Below are positions 7,567 through 17,546 of a DNA stretch of 64,000 nt, one piece after another. The stretch comes from Flavobacterium sp. 1355 (lineage in GTDB: Bacteria; Bacteroidota; Bacteroidia; Flavobacteriales; Flavobacteriaceae). How positions within the stretch are numbered: the stretch's first letter is position 1; every line of letters starts with the position of its first letter. Under the pieces are notes generated by a model. It saw only the letters and a program-made list of their open reading frames with translations, made no database searches and had not been told where the DNA came from. A program made the position numbers and the translations under genes. Where the stretch lies: assembly GCF_017833415.1 (NCBI RefSeq), contig NZ_JAFICC010000013.1:107338-171337 (forward strand), given 5' to 3'.

Positions 7567-9489
7567 ATGAAAAATACCATTTCCCAGAGAGTTGCCGACT
7601 TCTTAAAAAATTATCCGCCGTTTAGTTTTTTGCATCAAAAAGATCTTGAAAAACTTTCTGAACAAATTTCTATTGTTTATAAAGATAAAGATGCTGTAAT
7701 TTTTGCCGAAAACGAAGAAACACATGATTCTTTCTATGTTGTTCATAAAGGCGCTGTGGCTTTAAAGAAAAATCAGAAAAATGTGGTTTTGGACATGTGC
7801 GACGAAGGGGATATTTTTGGATTACGTCCGCTTTTGGCACAGGAAAATTATATCATGGAAGCTGTAACGCATGAAGAAAGTATTTTATATGCCGTTCCTA
7901 TTGCAGTTTTTAAACCCTATGCACTTGAAAATAGAAATGTTGGAAATTTCCTGATCGAAAGTTACGCTTCTAATACCCGAAATCCGTACTCAGATATTCA
8001 TAAAGATAAACTGTATGGTGATGATGATTTATTGAATGAGAATCGTCATTCAAACAATGATTCTTTTGATTTAGCCCCAATAAAATATTCAAAAAAAATA
8101 GTGACTTGCAGTCCATCAACAACCGTTAAGGAAATTGCCAGGATTATGAGCAAAAAGAAAGTCGGTGCAATTTTAATTGTGGATGAAATGCTGCCAATTG
8201 GAATTTTGACAGATAAAGATCTTCGTAATAAAATTGTCACAGGAGATTTTCCCATTACCACAACTGCAGAAACTATCATGACAAAACCTGTTATTACTTA
8301 TTCTAAAAAAATGACGGTTACAGAGGCACAAATGGCAATGATGAAAAGTAATATCAGTCATTTATGTCTCACCAAAGACGGTACAGTTAACACCAAAGCT
8401 GTGGGGATTTTGTCTAAACATGATGTAATGGTAGCTTTGGGAAATAATCCGGCAGTTTTAATCAAAGCCTTGAAAAGAGCTAAAAAAACAAAGGAAATAA
8501 AGCCTATCCGAAACCGTATTATGCAATTGCTTCAGGGATATTTGGATCAAAATATTCCGATGACTTTGATTTCTAAAATCATAACAGAACTTAATGAAGC
8601 CTGTACGACTCGTGTCATTGAGATTTGTCTGGAAAAAATGAGCAGTCCCCCGCCTGTAAAATTTGCATGGCTGGCACTTGGAAGTCAGGGAAGAGGAGAA
8701 CAAATGCTGCACACCGATCAGGATAATGCGATTGTTTACGAAAATGTAAATGAGGTATTTAGAGACGAAACCCGAATTTATTTTTTAAAGTTCGCCAAAC
8801 TTGTCAACAAAGGTCTTTTTGATATTGGCTATGATTATTGTCCTGCCGAAATGATGGCCTCAAATACAAAATGGTGTATGAGTCTTGATGAATGGAAAAA
8901 TCAGGTACACCATTGGATTACAAATCCGGGAAAAAATGAAGTTTTACTATCTTTTATATTTTTTGATTATAGCTTAACTTATGGAGATGCTGAAATCACC
9001 AACAGCCTTTCGGATTACATTTTTGAAACTGTAAAAGCAAATCCTGTCTTTTATGTCCACTTAGTAAGCGGTGCTTTGCAAAGCCCTTCTCCTACTGGCT
9101 TTTTTAGACAGTTTTTAGTTGAACAGGATGGTGCAAACAAAGATAACTTTGATATTAAAAGAAGGGCATTAATGCCTCTTACTGATGCTGCAAGGGTGTT
9201 GATTTTATCACATTCTGTAAAATCCATAAGCAACACCGCAGAACGTTTTGAAAAATTGGCGGAGCTGGAACCCAACAATAGGGAATTGTACTTATCGTGC
9301 TCTTATTCCTTTAAGGCTTTATTAAAATTCAGGACTAAACAAGGTCTTTTACATAATGATTCTGGACAATTCATAGCATTGGAATCTTTATCAAAAATGG
9401 AAAAAATTAAATTAAAACGTACTTTTAAAACTATTAAAGAACTTCAGGAACTTATTTCGGTTCGTTTTAATATTTCAAATCTGGTATAA
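7567..9489 (+). CDS. CNMP-binding / CBS-pair / DUF294 nucleotidyltransferase-like protein
   Basis: The protein has 640 residues and is cytoplasmic. It has a cyclic-nucleotide-binding-like domain (about 15-130), a pair of CBS domains (about 175-295), a DUF294 putative nucleotidyltransferase domain (about 340-480, with GSQGRGEQ at 372-379 and TDQDNA at 383-388), and a C-terminal DUF294_C substrate-binding region. The motifs GS and DxD match the GlnD-like nucleotidyltransferase core, so the protein may modify a partner or small molecule in response to nucleotide binding by the CNMP and CBS domains. The partner is unknown. The DEDDh exonuclease gene starts 1 base after its stop codon, so the two are translationally coupled, as in many bacteria where these domains occur side by side. 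Confidence 0.9.
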   Translation: MKNTISQRVADFLKNYPPFSFLHQKDLEKLSEQISIVYKDKDAVIFAENEETHDSFYVVHKGAVALKKNQKNVVLDMCDEGDIFGLRPLLAQENYIMEAVTHEESILYAVPIAVFKPYALENRNVGNFLIESYASNTRNPYSDIHKDKLYGDDDLLNENRHSNNDSFDLAPIKYSKKIVTCSPSTTVKEIARIMSKKKVGAILIVDEMLPIGILTDKDLRNKIVTGDFPITTTAETIMTKPVITYSKKMTVTEAQMAMMKSNISHLCLTKDGTVNTKAVGILSKHDVMVALGNNPAVLIKALKRAKKTKEIKPIRNRIMQLLQGYLDQNIPMTLISKIITELNEACTTRVIEICLEKMSSPPPVKFAWLALGSQGRGEQMLHTDQDNAIVYENVNEVFRDETRIYFLKFAKLVNKGLFDIGYDYCPAEMMASNTKWCMSLDEWKNQVHHWITNPGKNEVLLSFIFFDYSLTYGDAEITNSLSDYIFETVKANPVFYVHLVSGALQSPSPTGFFRQFLVEQDGANKDNFDIKRRALMPLTDAARVLILSHSVKSISNTAERFEKLAELEPNNRELYLSCSYSFKALLKFRTKQGLLHNDSGQFIALESLSKMEKIKLKRTFKTIKELQELISVRFNISNLV

Positions 9490-9490
9490 A

Positions 9491-10117
9491 ATGGGATTAT
9501 TCAATTTGTGGAAAAAAGAAGAAAGTCTATTCGATGAAACGATTTCTGTCGAGGAAACCAGATTTGTTGTTCTGGATACAGAAACAACGGGTTTTGATTA
9601 CGAAAATGACCGAATTTTATGTATTGGGGCTTTGTCTTTGCAAAATGGGGTGATTGCTGTTCAGGATAGTTTTGAAGTTTATATTGAACAAGATCATTAC
9701 GATAAATCGACAGCACAAATTCATGGTATTTTAAGAGCTTTTATTATTCAACGTCCTGGTGAGTCAGAAGCTTTGCAGCAATTTTTAGATTTTTTAGGAG
9801 ATTCTATAATTATTGCACATCACACAATTTTTGACATAACAATGATTAATAAAGCTTTAGAGAGAAATGGTTTGCCTGTACTAACAAACAAAACTTTAGA
9901 TACGGCGCATTTATACAAAAGGACTTTAATAAAATCGCATTTATTTGAAAGAAAAGATCATTATACGCTCGATGATCTTGCCGATAAATTTGATATTTCT
10001 AAAAAAGACAGACATACTGCTTTGGGAGATGCTTATATTACTGCAATTGCATTTTTAAAAATTGTAAAGAAACTAAAAGAGAAAAAACCAGTTAACTTGA
10101 ATTCTTTGTTTAAGTAA
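9491..10117 (+). CDS. DEDDh 3'-5' exonuclease, DnaQ/PolC epsilon type
   Basis: The protein has 208 residues with the exonuclease fold of DNA polymerase III epsilon. Motif I is VVLDTETTG, motif II contains HHTIFDITMINK, and motif III is HTALGDAYITA, which supplies the DEDDh His and final Asp. It lacks any polymerase-binding extension, so it is more likely a stand-alone exonuclease than the replicative proofreader. It overlaps the transcript of the DUF294 regulator (1-base spacing), suggesting that the two act together, perhaps in nucleotide-signal-controlled RNA or DNA turnover. That last point is inference. Confidence 0.9.
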   Translation: MGLFNLWKKEESLFDETISVEETRFVVLDTETTGFDYENDRILCIGALSLQNGVIAVQDSFEVYIEQDHYDKSTAQIHGILRAFIIQRPGESEALQQFLDFLGDSIIIAHHTIFDITMINKALERNGLPVLTNKTLDTAHLYKRTLIKSHLFERKDHYTLDDLADKFDISKKDRHTALGDAYITAIAFLKIVKKLKEKKPVNLNSLFK

Positions 10118-10141
10118 AAGCCTGATTTTGAAACAGGCTTT
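10117..10141. terminator. Bidirectional terminator hairpin
   Basis: The arms AAAGCCTG (10117-10124) and CAGGCTTT (10134-10141) lie between the convergent exonuclease gene and the tssF remnant. Confidence 0.7.
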
Positions 10142-10149
10142 CATAAAAA

Positions 10150-11916
10150 CTAATCTTCTATAAACAATCGATACGGAAACACATTTGAAGACCTGTTTTT
10201 AAGATGTTTCATAAAACTATCACATAAATATTCCCATTCGGCACTAGAAAGATGTTTTTTCTCTGCAGGATTGGTTTTAATATAAATATCGACCGTTCTG
10301 CTAAAGCCTGCTTTTACAGATATTTCTTTTCTTGTGCCTTTCTCTGTTTTAATATCTTCAATTGAATTTTTAAAATGGTTAAATCCAAAAGCCTTAATAT
10401 CCGCAAAAGTTACAATTCTGCCACGTGTCAATAGTGCATTTCTGTAGGCTAGAATTCTGTCTTTGTTATTTTGTTTGTTTAATCCTCCAGTAGTATTTGT
10501 CATCAATGTAACCGTCTGACTTATAAAAAATAAATCCTCTTTTGCGTCTAAAATAGTTCCTGCTTTTATATCATTCCCTTCTTCAGCACAAGTTGACCAA
10601 TAACTTATCGTAAATGATTTACCAGCAGTTTCATTATCTTTAGGTTTAATCATTAAATAAGGATCATTATTTTTAGAAAAACTTCTTTCTTTTGCCTGCT
10701 GTTCTACAGAAGCTAAAAGCTGATTGATTTCAACCAGAGAACTATTCATAAAATCTTTCCCTAAGCCAGAAAATGAAGAGCTTTCATCTTTTAATAAATC
10801 TAAAACATTTTGAAGTAATTCAGAAGCACTCCTAGAATCAAATCTTGAGACTCCTCCCGTTCTCAATACAGCATTTCCTTCGTCCAGAACGCCATCTTTA
10901 AACTCTTTTATTTCGTACTGATAATTTGATGAATCTATAACCGAATCAACATCAAGATAAATATCATTGGCAGTATCAAGAGAAACGTAAGACAAAAAAG
11001 TTCCGAATGTCTTTCCTGTACTATGATGCTTTTTATTAATGGCAGGAAAACAATTTGCCGTAAAAGAAATGTTATCTATTATTTGAGGAACAAGTGATTC
11101 AGGAAAAACCATTTTTATCCAAATAATAGTATCGCCATCATCTTTGGTAATTTCGTTTAAATGAATATATTCAGGTCTGTAATTTTTTATTTCCTTATAT
11201 TTTAAAACGCCTTTTAGTGTATAAAAATTATCAAAATAGTACTCGTTTACTTCCTGCATTATTTCACTTAGGTGTGTATAATTGCGATTGATTATATTTT
11301 CGATATCCAGATTGCTTATAGATACATTGTATCCTTCCTCTACCTTTATTTCTATATCATCATGAAAACATTTCATTTGTTTTAAATAATAATGAAACAT
11401 CTCTTTTTGATGCGTATTTTTGATATCAATATATAGCATTAAATCTTCTAGGTCTAATACATTTTCGCCTAGCAATTTAATACCCAAAACAACTTCTCCA
11501 GATCGTAAAGTTTCCTTATAATCATGAACAGTATCTTTATAAAAAAGATTAGAGATTTTGTATAGATTTCTTTCGTAGGCCATAAATTTTACCTCACAAG
11601 AAGACAATTTAACTTCTAAAGTTGGTGAAAAAGCAACTTCTTTCATTATAGGGTCCAACGGATTGTAAATATTATGAATCCTTCTGTTTACCTTCATTTG
11701 ATTTTGCAAGGAAATCTTTAAATTGTTCTCTATTGGCAAAGCATGAACGATTGTTCTGGCAGGCTTAGCACCCGAAGCAACTTCGGGAAACATAATTTCT
11801 AATACTCTTTCTACTACTCGTGTTTTTGAATCTTCCAGTTCATGCGCTACCTTTTCTAATTCATACGATAATGCATTCAGCAGCATTGATACTACAGGAT
11901 CAAACGAGGTTTCCAT
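10150..11916 (-). pseudogene. tssF: Type VI secretion baseplate protein TssF, 5'-truncated
   Basis: About 588 residues can be read. The N-terminal part matches TssF baseplate subunits: SFDPVVSMLLNALSYELEK, then SKTRVVERVLEIMFPE and PARTIVHALP. In the T6SS, TssF forms the baseplate wedge with TssG and TssK. Intact Bacteroidetes TssF has a few dozen residues before the FDPVV segment (an RAAE-type start helix), and these are missing. The reading frame runs on to a GTG at 11926-11928, but those last codons are antisense to ClpV sequence, so the real homology stops near 11916. The gene has lost its start and probably its promoter. No other T6SS gene except the clpV fragment is present in the window. 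The rest of the frame is open with no internal stop, so the damage looks recent. Confidence 0.8.
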
Positions 11917-11921
11917 TTCCT

Positions 11922-12578
11922 GGTGCACCTCCTGGTTATGTTGGATACGAGGAAGGTGGCCTCTTAGTAAACAAAATTAGGCAAAAACCCTACTCTATTG
12001 TTCTGTTTGATGAAATTGAAAAGGCACATCCTTCGGTTTTTGATGTTTTCCTTCAAATTATGGATGAAGGAAAATTGCATGATAGATTGGGAAAAGAAGG
12101 TGATTTTTCGAATGCTATTATTCTTTTCACTTCAAATATTGGAGCTGATCATATTGTAAGCACTTTCAATAACGGTGAAATTCCAAGTTCAACTTCTTTA
12201 ATGGAAATTATGGGTAACTATTTCAGACCTGAGTTCTTAGGCCGGTTAACTGAAATTGTACCTTTTGCACCTATCAGTAAGGAAAATGCTCTTAAGATAT
12301 TTGAAATCCATCTTAAAAAGGAATTTATGGATTTATTAAAGAATATAAATATTAATGTTGAAATTCCAATTGAAGCTAAAGTTTATCTTGCCCAGAGCGG
12401 ATTTAATGCCAAATACGGCGCAAGACCAATTAAAAGCATTATAAGAAGTCATTTGAGAAGACCTTTGGCAAAAAAAATAATTTCCGGGGAACTTAAAGAT
12501 GGTGATGCTGTCTTGATAATTATCGAAAATAATGAAGTTAAATGGATTAAACAAAAAATGCTTTCTGTTGAAAATTAA
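11922..12578 (+). pseudogene. clpV: T6SS ATPase ClpV/TssH, C-terminal third only
   Basis: The homology begins at GAPPGYVGYEEGG (from 11922), a loop of the second AAA+ domain of ClpB/ClpV. It continues through the Walker B segment VLFDEIEKAHP, sensor-1 (ILFTSNIG), the arginine-finger region FRPEFLGRLTEI and the C-terminal small domain. The whole first AAA+ domain and the Walker A of the second are absent, so it cannot act as an ATPase. The sequence is closer to the T6SS ClpV of Bacteroidetes than to housekeeping ClpB, as seen in GKLHDRLGKEGDFSN. The frame is open upstream to an ATG at 11820, but that stretch is antisense tssF. A terminator follows at 12600. It is divergent from the tssF remnant and joined to it head to head. 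Confidence 0.8.
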
Positions 12579-12599
12579 ACTTTAAAATTATAAATAAAC

Positions 12600-12632
12600 A
12601 AACCGCTAAGAATTAAATCCCAGCGGTTTTTT
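12600..12632 (+). terminator. Terminator after the clpV remnant
   Basis: The arms AAACCGCT (12600-12607) and AGCGGTTT (12622-12629) are followed by T residues. Confidence 0.75.
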
Positions 12633-12640
12633 TATTTACT

Positions 12641-15361
12641 TTATTCTAAAACCAAACCTATCTGACCATCGTCGTCCAATTCTGTTTCAACCGCATCATC
12701 TTCTGGCAATTCCGGTTTTTCAGGAATTTCTTCAACAGGTTCTTCATATGGAAGCGGGTCTAATAAATTAACCTGTTTTATTTTATCAGTCGTAAGTTGG
12801 TTTCCAAGCGCTTTAAAACCTTTTACAGCTATAAAGTCTTCAACATCTATATGCAGATCCTCTTTTTGAACTCCTTTTACTTTTGCAAAAATTAATTGTG
12901 CAACAGGGCGATAATCTGTAGACACAATTTCTAACTGCGAATTTGGATGGTCTGTAATAAAACTTTCTTCCTTATTTTCTGTTTCAACTAAGAAACGTTT
13001 TAAGAAATAACGCTCTTTTTCACCGTCATAATAAATCGCAGAAATTGGCTTTTTAGGTTTCCATTTTTCCAAAACGATCATATCCTCATCAAAATGAGTC
13101 GATAATTCGGGAATAATCACTTTAAGCTTTCCTGTCTGGCTTATTACTAATATCTTATCGTTTGGTTTAAACTCGCCCAATAATTCGCCTCGTCCATCAA
13201 CATTTAGTCGTTTTACGGTATCATCAAACCAAACTTTTCTAGGCAATAAGGTAGAAATTCCTTTTTCTTTTAATTCAATTTTCTTGATTGGGTACTTTGT
13301 AACCAAATTTCCTTTTGATGCACGGCCTTTAATTGCCAAAGCAGCAAAATCAATATCAAATTTCAATTTTTTGATAGTTCCGATCTGGCGCAATAAAATA
13401 GTAACTACTTCGGCCTCTCCATTCGGATTATGAGAAAAATAAACTACCTGAGAACCATTGCTTCCATTAGTCAAATCATAAGATTTGTCTCTTGTTACTC
13501 CCGAAACATTAAAACGCTTAATATAAGAAGGCCCTGATTTCCCGTCACGGTAAATCATATTATAAATCGTACGCTTATCACTTTTATCAAAAACAGCAAC
13601 ATGTATGATATCTTTTCCAATGAATGTTTTGGCATCTACCTTTGTAATCATCATTTTACCATCGCGTAAAAACACAATTACATCATCAATATCAGAACAA
13701 TCGGCTACATATTCGTCCTTTTTTAAACTGGTTCCAACAAATCCTTCTTCGCGGTTTACAAAAAGTTTTGTGTTACGCAAAACTACTTTTGTAGCCTCAA
13801 CATTATCAAAGACACGAAGCTCCGTTTGACGTTCACGACCTTTTCCGTATTTCTCTTTTAATTTGGTAAAGTAAGCAATAGCAAAATCAGTTAAATGCGC
13901 TAAGTTATGCTCTACTTCCTTCATTTCGTCTTCTAACTTCGCTATAAAATCATCTGCTTTATCAGAGTCAAAACGAGTAATACGAATCATCGGAATCTGA
14001 GTCAATCGCTGTAAATCGTCGTCATTGATTTCTCTGACAAATGATTTTTTGAAAGGCTCAAAGCGGTCATACAAATAGGTATAAAGAGATTCTCTATCAG
14101 AATATAATTTAAAATCAATATACATTTCTTCACGAATGAAGATTTTCTCCAAAGTAGAGAAATGCCATTTATTTTTTAACTCTTCTAAATGAATTTCTAA
14201 TTCCTGACGAAGTAAATCAACTGTTCTGTGTGTTGATATTTTCAACATTTCAGAAACTCCGATAAACAACGGCTTATTATCTTCGATTACGCATCCTAAA
14301 GGCGCTACAGAAGTTTCGCAGGCAGTAAAAGCAAATAAAGCATCAATTGTTTTATCGGGAGAAACACCCGGGAAAAGATGAATCAGAATTTCAACATCAG
14401 CCGCAGTATTATCTTCAATCTTCTTGATTTTGATTTTACCTTTGTCATTGGCTTTCAAAATACTGTCAATCAAAGTCGAAGTATTCGTAGAAAACGGAAT
14501 CTGCGTTATTACTAATGTATTTTTATCTAATTGCGAAATCTTAGCGCGCACACGCACACGCCCGCCACGCATTCCGTCATTATAGTTGGAAACGTCTGCA
14601 ATACCGGCAGTCATGAAATCAGGATAAAGCGTAAAAGGTTTTCCTTTTAATATTTTAATCGAAGCATCGATTAATTCATTGAAATTATGAGGCAAAACTT
14701 TCGTCGATAAACCAACCGCAATACCTTCTGCTCCTTGTGCCAAAAGCAATGGAAATTTTACCGGAAGATTGTTTGGTTCTGCACGGCGACCGTCATACGA
14801 AACACCCCAATCTGTAATTTTTGGTGAATACAAAACTTCCAAAGCAAATTTAGATAAACGTGCCTCGATGTAACGGGAAGCTGCTGCTCCGTCACCTGTT
14901 AGAATATTTCCCCAGTTTCCCTGGCAGTCAATCAATAAATCCTTTTGTCCAATTTGCACCATAGCGTCACCAATACTCGCATCTCCGTGTGGGTGATATT
15001 GCATAGTGTGACCTACTACATTGGCAACTTTATTATAACGACCATCATCCAACTCTTTTAAGGAGTGCATAATACGACGCTGAACTGGTTTAAATCCGTC
15101 TTCGATAGCAGGAACTGCACGCTCCAGAATTACGTATGAAGCATAATCCAGAAACCAGTCTTTGTACATTCCGGTTACTTTCGTAATAACGTCTTCGCCT
15201 TCTTCTTCCTCATTTTCGTAAAAATGCTGTCCCTCAAAATGTTTAGCGTCTACGTCGATAATTTCATCTTCATCGCCATCCAGATTGTTTTCAATCGGGT
15301 TGTCATCTGAATTATTCTCGCCGTCGTTTGGAATTATGTTATCGTCTTCTTCGTCTTTCAT
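12641..15361 (-). CDS. parC: DNA topoisomerase IV subunit A
   Basis: The 906-residue protein is the DNA breakage-reunion subunit of a type IIA topoisomerase that decatenates chromosomes. The winged-helix and tower domain begins near residue 62 with the KPVQRRIMHS and HPHGDASIGDAMV segments, and the catalytic tyrosine is in ASRYIEARL (Tyr164). The C-terminal half holds a reduced beta-pinwheel that lacks a gyrase box QRRGGKG, which favours topo IV over gyrase. A 55-residue acidic extension precedes the core and an acidic tail ends the protein, both common in Bacteroidetes ParC. It lies downstream of parE and a microprotein gene in one probable operon. Confidence 0.93.
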   Translation of the reverse strand: MKDEEDDNIIPNDGENNSDDNPIENNLDGDEDEIIDVDAKHFEGQHFYENEEEEGEDVITKVTGMYKDWFLDYASYVILERAVPAIEDGFKPVQRRIMHSLKELDDGRYNKVANVVGHTMQYHPHGDASIGDAMVQIGQKDLLIDCQGNWGNILTGDGAAASRYIEARLSKFALEVLYSPKITDWGVSYDGRRAEPNNLPVKFPLLLAQGAEGIAVGLSTKVLPHNFNELIDASIKILKGKPFTLYPDFMTAGIADVSNYNDGMRGGRVRVRAKISQLDKNTLVITQIPFSTNTSTLIDSILKANDKGKIKIKKIEDNTAADVEILIHLFPGVSPDKTIDALFAFTACETSVAPLGCVIEDNKPLFIGVSEMLKISTHRTVDLLRQELEIHLEELKNKWHFSTLEKIFIREEMYIDFKLYSDRESLYTYLYDRFEPFKKSFVREINDDDLQRLTQIPMIRITRFDSDKADDFIAKLEDEMKEVEHNLAHLTDFAIAYFTKLKEKYGKGRERQTELRVFDNVEATKVVLRNTKLFVNREEGFVGTSLKKDEYVADCSDIDDVIVFLRDGKMMITKVDAKTFIGKDIIHVAVFDKSDKRTIYNMIYRDGKSGPSYIKRFNVSGVTRDKSYDLTNGSNGSQVVYFSHNPNGEAEVVTILLRQIGTIKKLKFDIDFAALAIKGRASKGNLVTKYPIKKIELKEKGISTLLPRKVWFDDTVKRLNVDGRGELLGEFKPNDKILVISQTGKLKVIIPELSTHFDEDMIVLEKWKPKKPISAIYYDGEKERYFLKRFLVETENKEESFITDHPNSQLEIVSTDYRPVAQLIFAKVKGVQKEDLHIDVEDFIAVKGFKALGNQLTTDKIKQVNLLDPLPYEEPVEEIPEKPELPEDDAVETELDDDGQIGLVLE

Positions 15362-15383
15362 TTATTTTGATTCCGATATTATT

Positions 15384-15512
15384 TTATTTTACCTTAATTT
15401 TTTCAACTGCTTCTTTATTTTGCTGATTTTTATACTTTTTAATCAAAGTATACGTTAAAACAAAACTTACCATAAATACAATTGCTGCGTACATCAATTT
15501 TTTCTTCTCCAT
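15384..15512 (-). CDS. 42-residue membrane microprotein between parE and parC
   Basis: A complete small frame (ATG at 15510-15512, stop at 15384-15386) encodes a protein starting MEKKKLMYAAIVFMVSF. It has one membrane helix (about 6-24) and a lysine- and glutamine-rich cytoplasmic tail (KKYKNQQNKEA). It starts 2 bases after the parE stop codon and ends 22 bases before parC, so it is almost certainly co-transcribed with both. I do not recognise it. The tight spacing, the good start codon and the positive-inside topology argue that it is real. Confidence 0.7.
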   Translation of the reverse strand: MEKKKLMYAAIVFMVSFVLTYTLIKKYKNQQNKEAVEKIKVK

Positions 15513-15514
15513 CT

Positions 15515-17383
15515 TTATATTTCTTCAATCGTATCCAATTCTACCTTCAGGTTCTTGATAATAAACTCTTGTCTGTCCGGTGTGTTTTTTCCCATATAGA
15601 AAGATAATAACTGCTCAATCGAAGTGTTCTTATCCATCATAATTGGGTCAAGGCGAATGGTTTCTCCAATGAAGTTTTTAAACTCATCAGGCGAAATCTC
15701 TCCCAAACCTTTAAATCGGGTAATTTCCGGTTTTGGTTTCAATTTCTCTATAGCATCTCTCCTTTCTTCCTCAGAATAACAATAAATCGTTTCTTTCTTA
15801 TTACGAACCCTGAAAAGAGGCGTTTGCAAAATGTACAAATGTCCTTCTTTAATTAATTCAGGAAAAAACTGCAAGAAGAAAGTAATCAGTAGTAAACGAA
15901 TGTGCATTCCGTCGACATCGGCATCTGTTGCGATTACGATGTTGTTATAACGCAATTTTTCCAATCCATCTTCAATATCCAAAGCGGCTTGCAATAAATT
16001 AAATTCTTCGTTCTCATACACGATTTTTTTACTCATCCCGTAGGAGTTCAAAGGTTTACCTCGCAAACTAAAAACAGCTTGTGTATTTACGTCACGCGAT
16101 TTTGTAATAGATCCGGAAGCCGAATCTCCCTCGGTAATAAAAAGTGTACTTTCTAAGTTTCTTGGGTTTTTTGTATCCGGAAGATGCGCACGGCAATCTC
16201 TTAATTTTTTATTATGAAGATTGGCTTTTTTTGCACGGTCTGTTGCCAGTTTTCTAATTCCTGATAATTCTTTACGCTCGCGTTCTGCCTGCAGGATCTT
16301 ACGCAATAAGGCTTCTGCAGTTGGCGGATTTTTATGTAAATAATTGTCAAGTTTGTTTTTAACAAAATCATTTACAAAAGTACGTACAGAAACTGCCGGA
16401 GTTCCGTCATCAGAACCCATATCGGTAGAACCTAATTTGGTTTTGGTCTGAGACTCAAAAACCGGTTCCATCACTTTAATACTAATCGCACTTACAATCG
16501 ATTTACGAACGTCTGATGCTTCGAAATTTTTGTTGTAAAACTCACGAATGGTTTTTACGATTGCTTCACGATAGGCTGCTAAATGCGTACCTCCCTGAGT
16601 CGTATTCTGTCCGTTTACAAAAGAGTGATATTCTTCGCTGTATTGCGTTTTACTGTGCGTTAAAGCGATCTCAATATCATGATCTTTCAAGTGAATAATC
16701 GGATATTCTAAATCATCTTCGCTAATGGTTTCTTCTAATAAATCACGAAGTCCATTTTCAGAAATGTATTTTTCTCCGTTAAAAATAATCGTTAAACCAT
16801 TGTTTAGGTAGCAATAGTTTTTAACCATTTTAATTACATATTCCATACGGAATTTGTAGTTTTTGAAGATGGTTTCGTCTGGCGTGAAAGTTACTTTTGT
16901 TCCTTTTCGCTTTGTGGTTTCAATCACATCTTCTTCTAAAACTAAATTTCCTCCAGAAAATTCTGCCGCTTTTTGTTTTTCATCACGAACAGATTCTACA
17001 CGGAAATAGTTGGACAAAGCATTAACCGCTTTTGTTCCCACACCGTTTAAACCAACTGATTTCTGGAAAGCTTTAGAATCATACTTTCCTCCTGTGTTCA
17101 TTTTCGAAACTACATCGACTACTTTTCCTAACGGAATTCCTCGTCCGTAATCCCGAACAGAAACCGTTTTATCTTTAATGGTTACTTCGATTGTTTTTCC
17201 TGAGCCCATAACGAACTCATCAATACAGTTGTCTAAAACCTCTTTTAAAAGAATATAAATACCGTCATCCGGCGAAGATCCGTCTCCTAATTTTCCGATA
17301 TACATTCCCGGACGCATACGGATATGCTCTTTCCAGTCGAGTGATCGGATATTATCTTCGTTATATTGATTTTGCTCTAGCAT
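15515..17383 (-). CDS. parE: DNA topoisomerase IV subunit B
   Basis: The 622-residue protein is the ATPase subunit of topo IV. The GHKL domain shows LLKEVLDNCIDE, DYGRGIP and the lid GLNGVGTKAVNALS. The transducer domain follows, and the TOPRIM domain shows LFITEGDSASGS and the metal-binding DADVDGMHIR. Length and motifs match ParE rather than GyrB. It is the first gene of a parE - microprotein - parC operon transcribed leftward. Confidence 0.95.
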   Translation of the reverse strand: MLEQNQYNEDNIRSLDWKEHIRMRPGMYIGKLGDGSSPDDGIYILLKEVLDNCIDEFVMGSGKTIEVTIKDKTVSVRDYGRGIPLGKVVDVVSKMNTGGKYDSKAFQKSVGLNGVGTKAVNALSNYFRVESVRDEKQKAAEFSGGNLVLEEDVIETTKRKGTKVTFTPDETIFKNYKFRMEYVIKMVKNYCYLNNGLTIIFNGEKYISENGLRDLLEETISEDDLEYPIIHLKDHDIEIALTHSKTQYSEEYHSFVNGQNTTQGGTHLAAYREAIVKTIREFYNKNFEASDVRKSIVSAISIKVMEPVFESQTKTKLGSTDMGSDDGTPAVSVRTFVNDFVKNKLDNYLHKNPPTAEALLRKILQAERERKELSGIRKLATDRAKKANLHNKKLRDCRAHLPDTKNPRNLESTLFITEGDSASGSITKSRDVNTQAVFSLRGKPLNSYGMSKKIVYENEEFNLLQAALDIEDGLEKLRYNNIVIATDADVDGMHIRLLLITFFLQFFPELIKEGHLYILQTPLFRVRNKKETIYCYSEEERRDAIEKLKPKPEITRFKGLGEISPDEFKNFIGETIRLDPIMMDKNTSIEQLLSFYMGKNTPDRQEFIIKNLKVELDTIEEI

Positions 17384-17546
17384 AAATGAATTGGATTTTC
17401 GGCTAATGTACCATTTCTCGCTAAAAAATAAAAGCGTATTTATTTTTTGTTACGAATAATAACAGCTTTGAATTTTATTTAAATTGATTTTAAAATAATA
17501 TCAACATTAAAAGCATCAAAAATGAGCTGCAAAACAAAAAAATATA

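Noticed and set aside
11820..11921. Open extension of the clpV fragment upstream of 11922
   Set aside because: These codons are antisense to the tssF reading frame and carry no ClpV homology. The frame is open only by chance.
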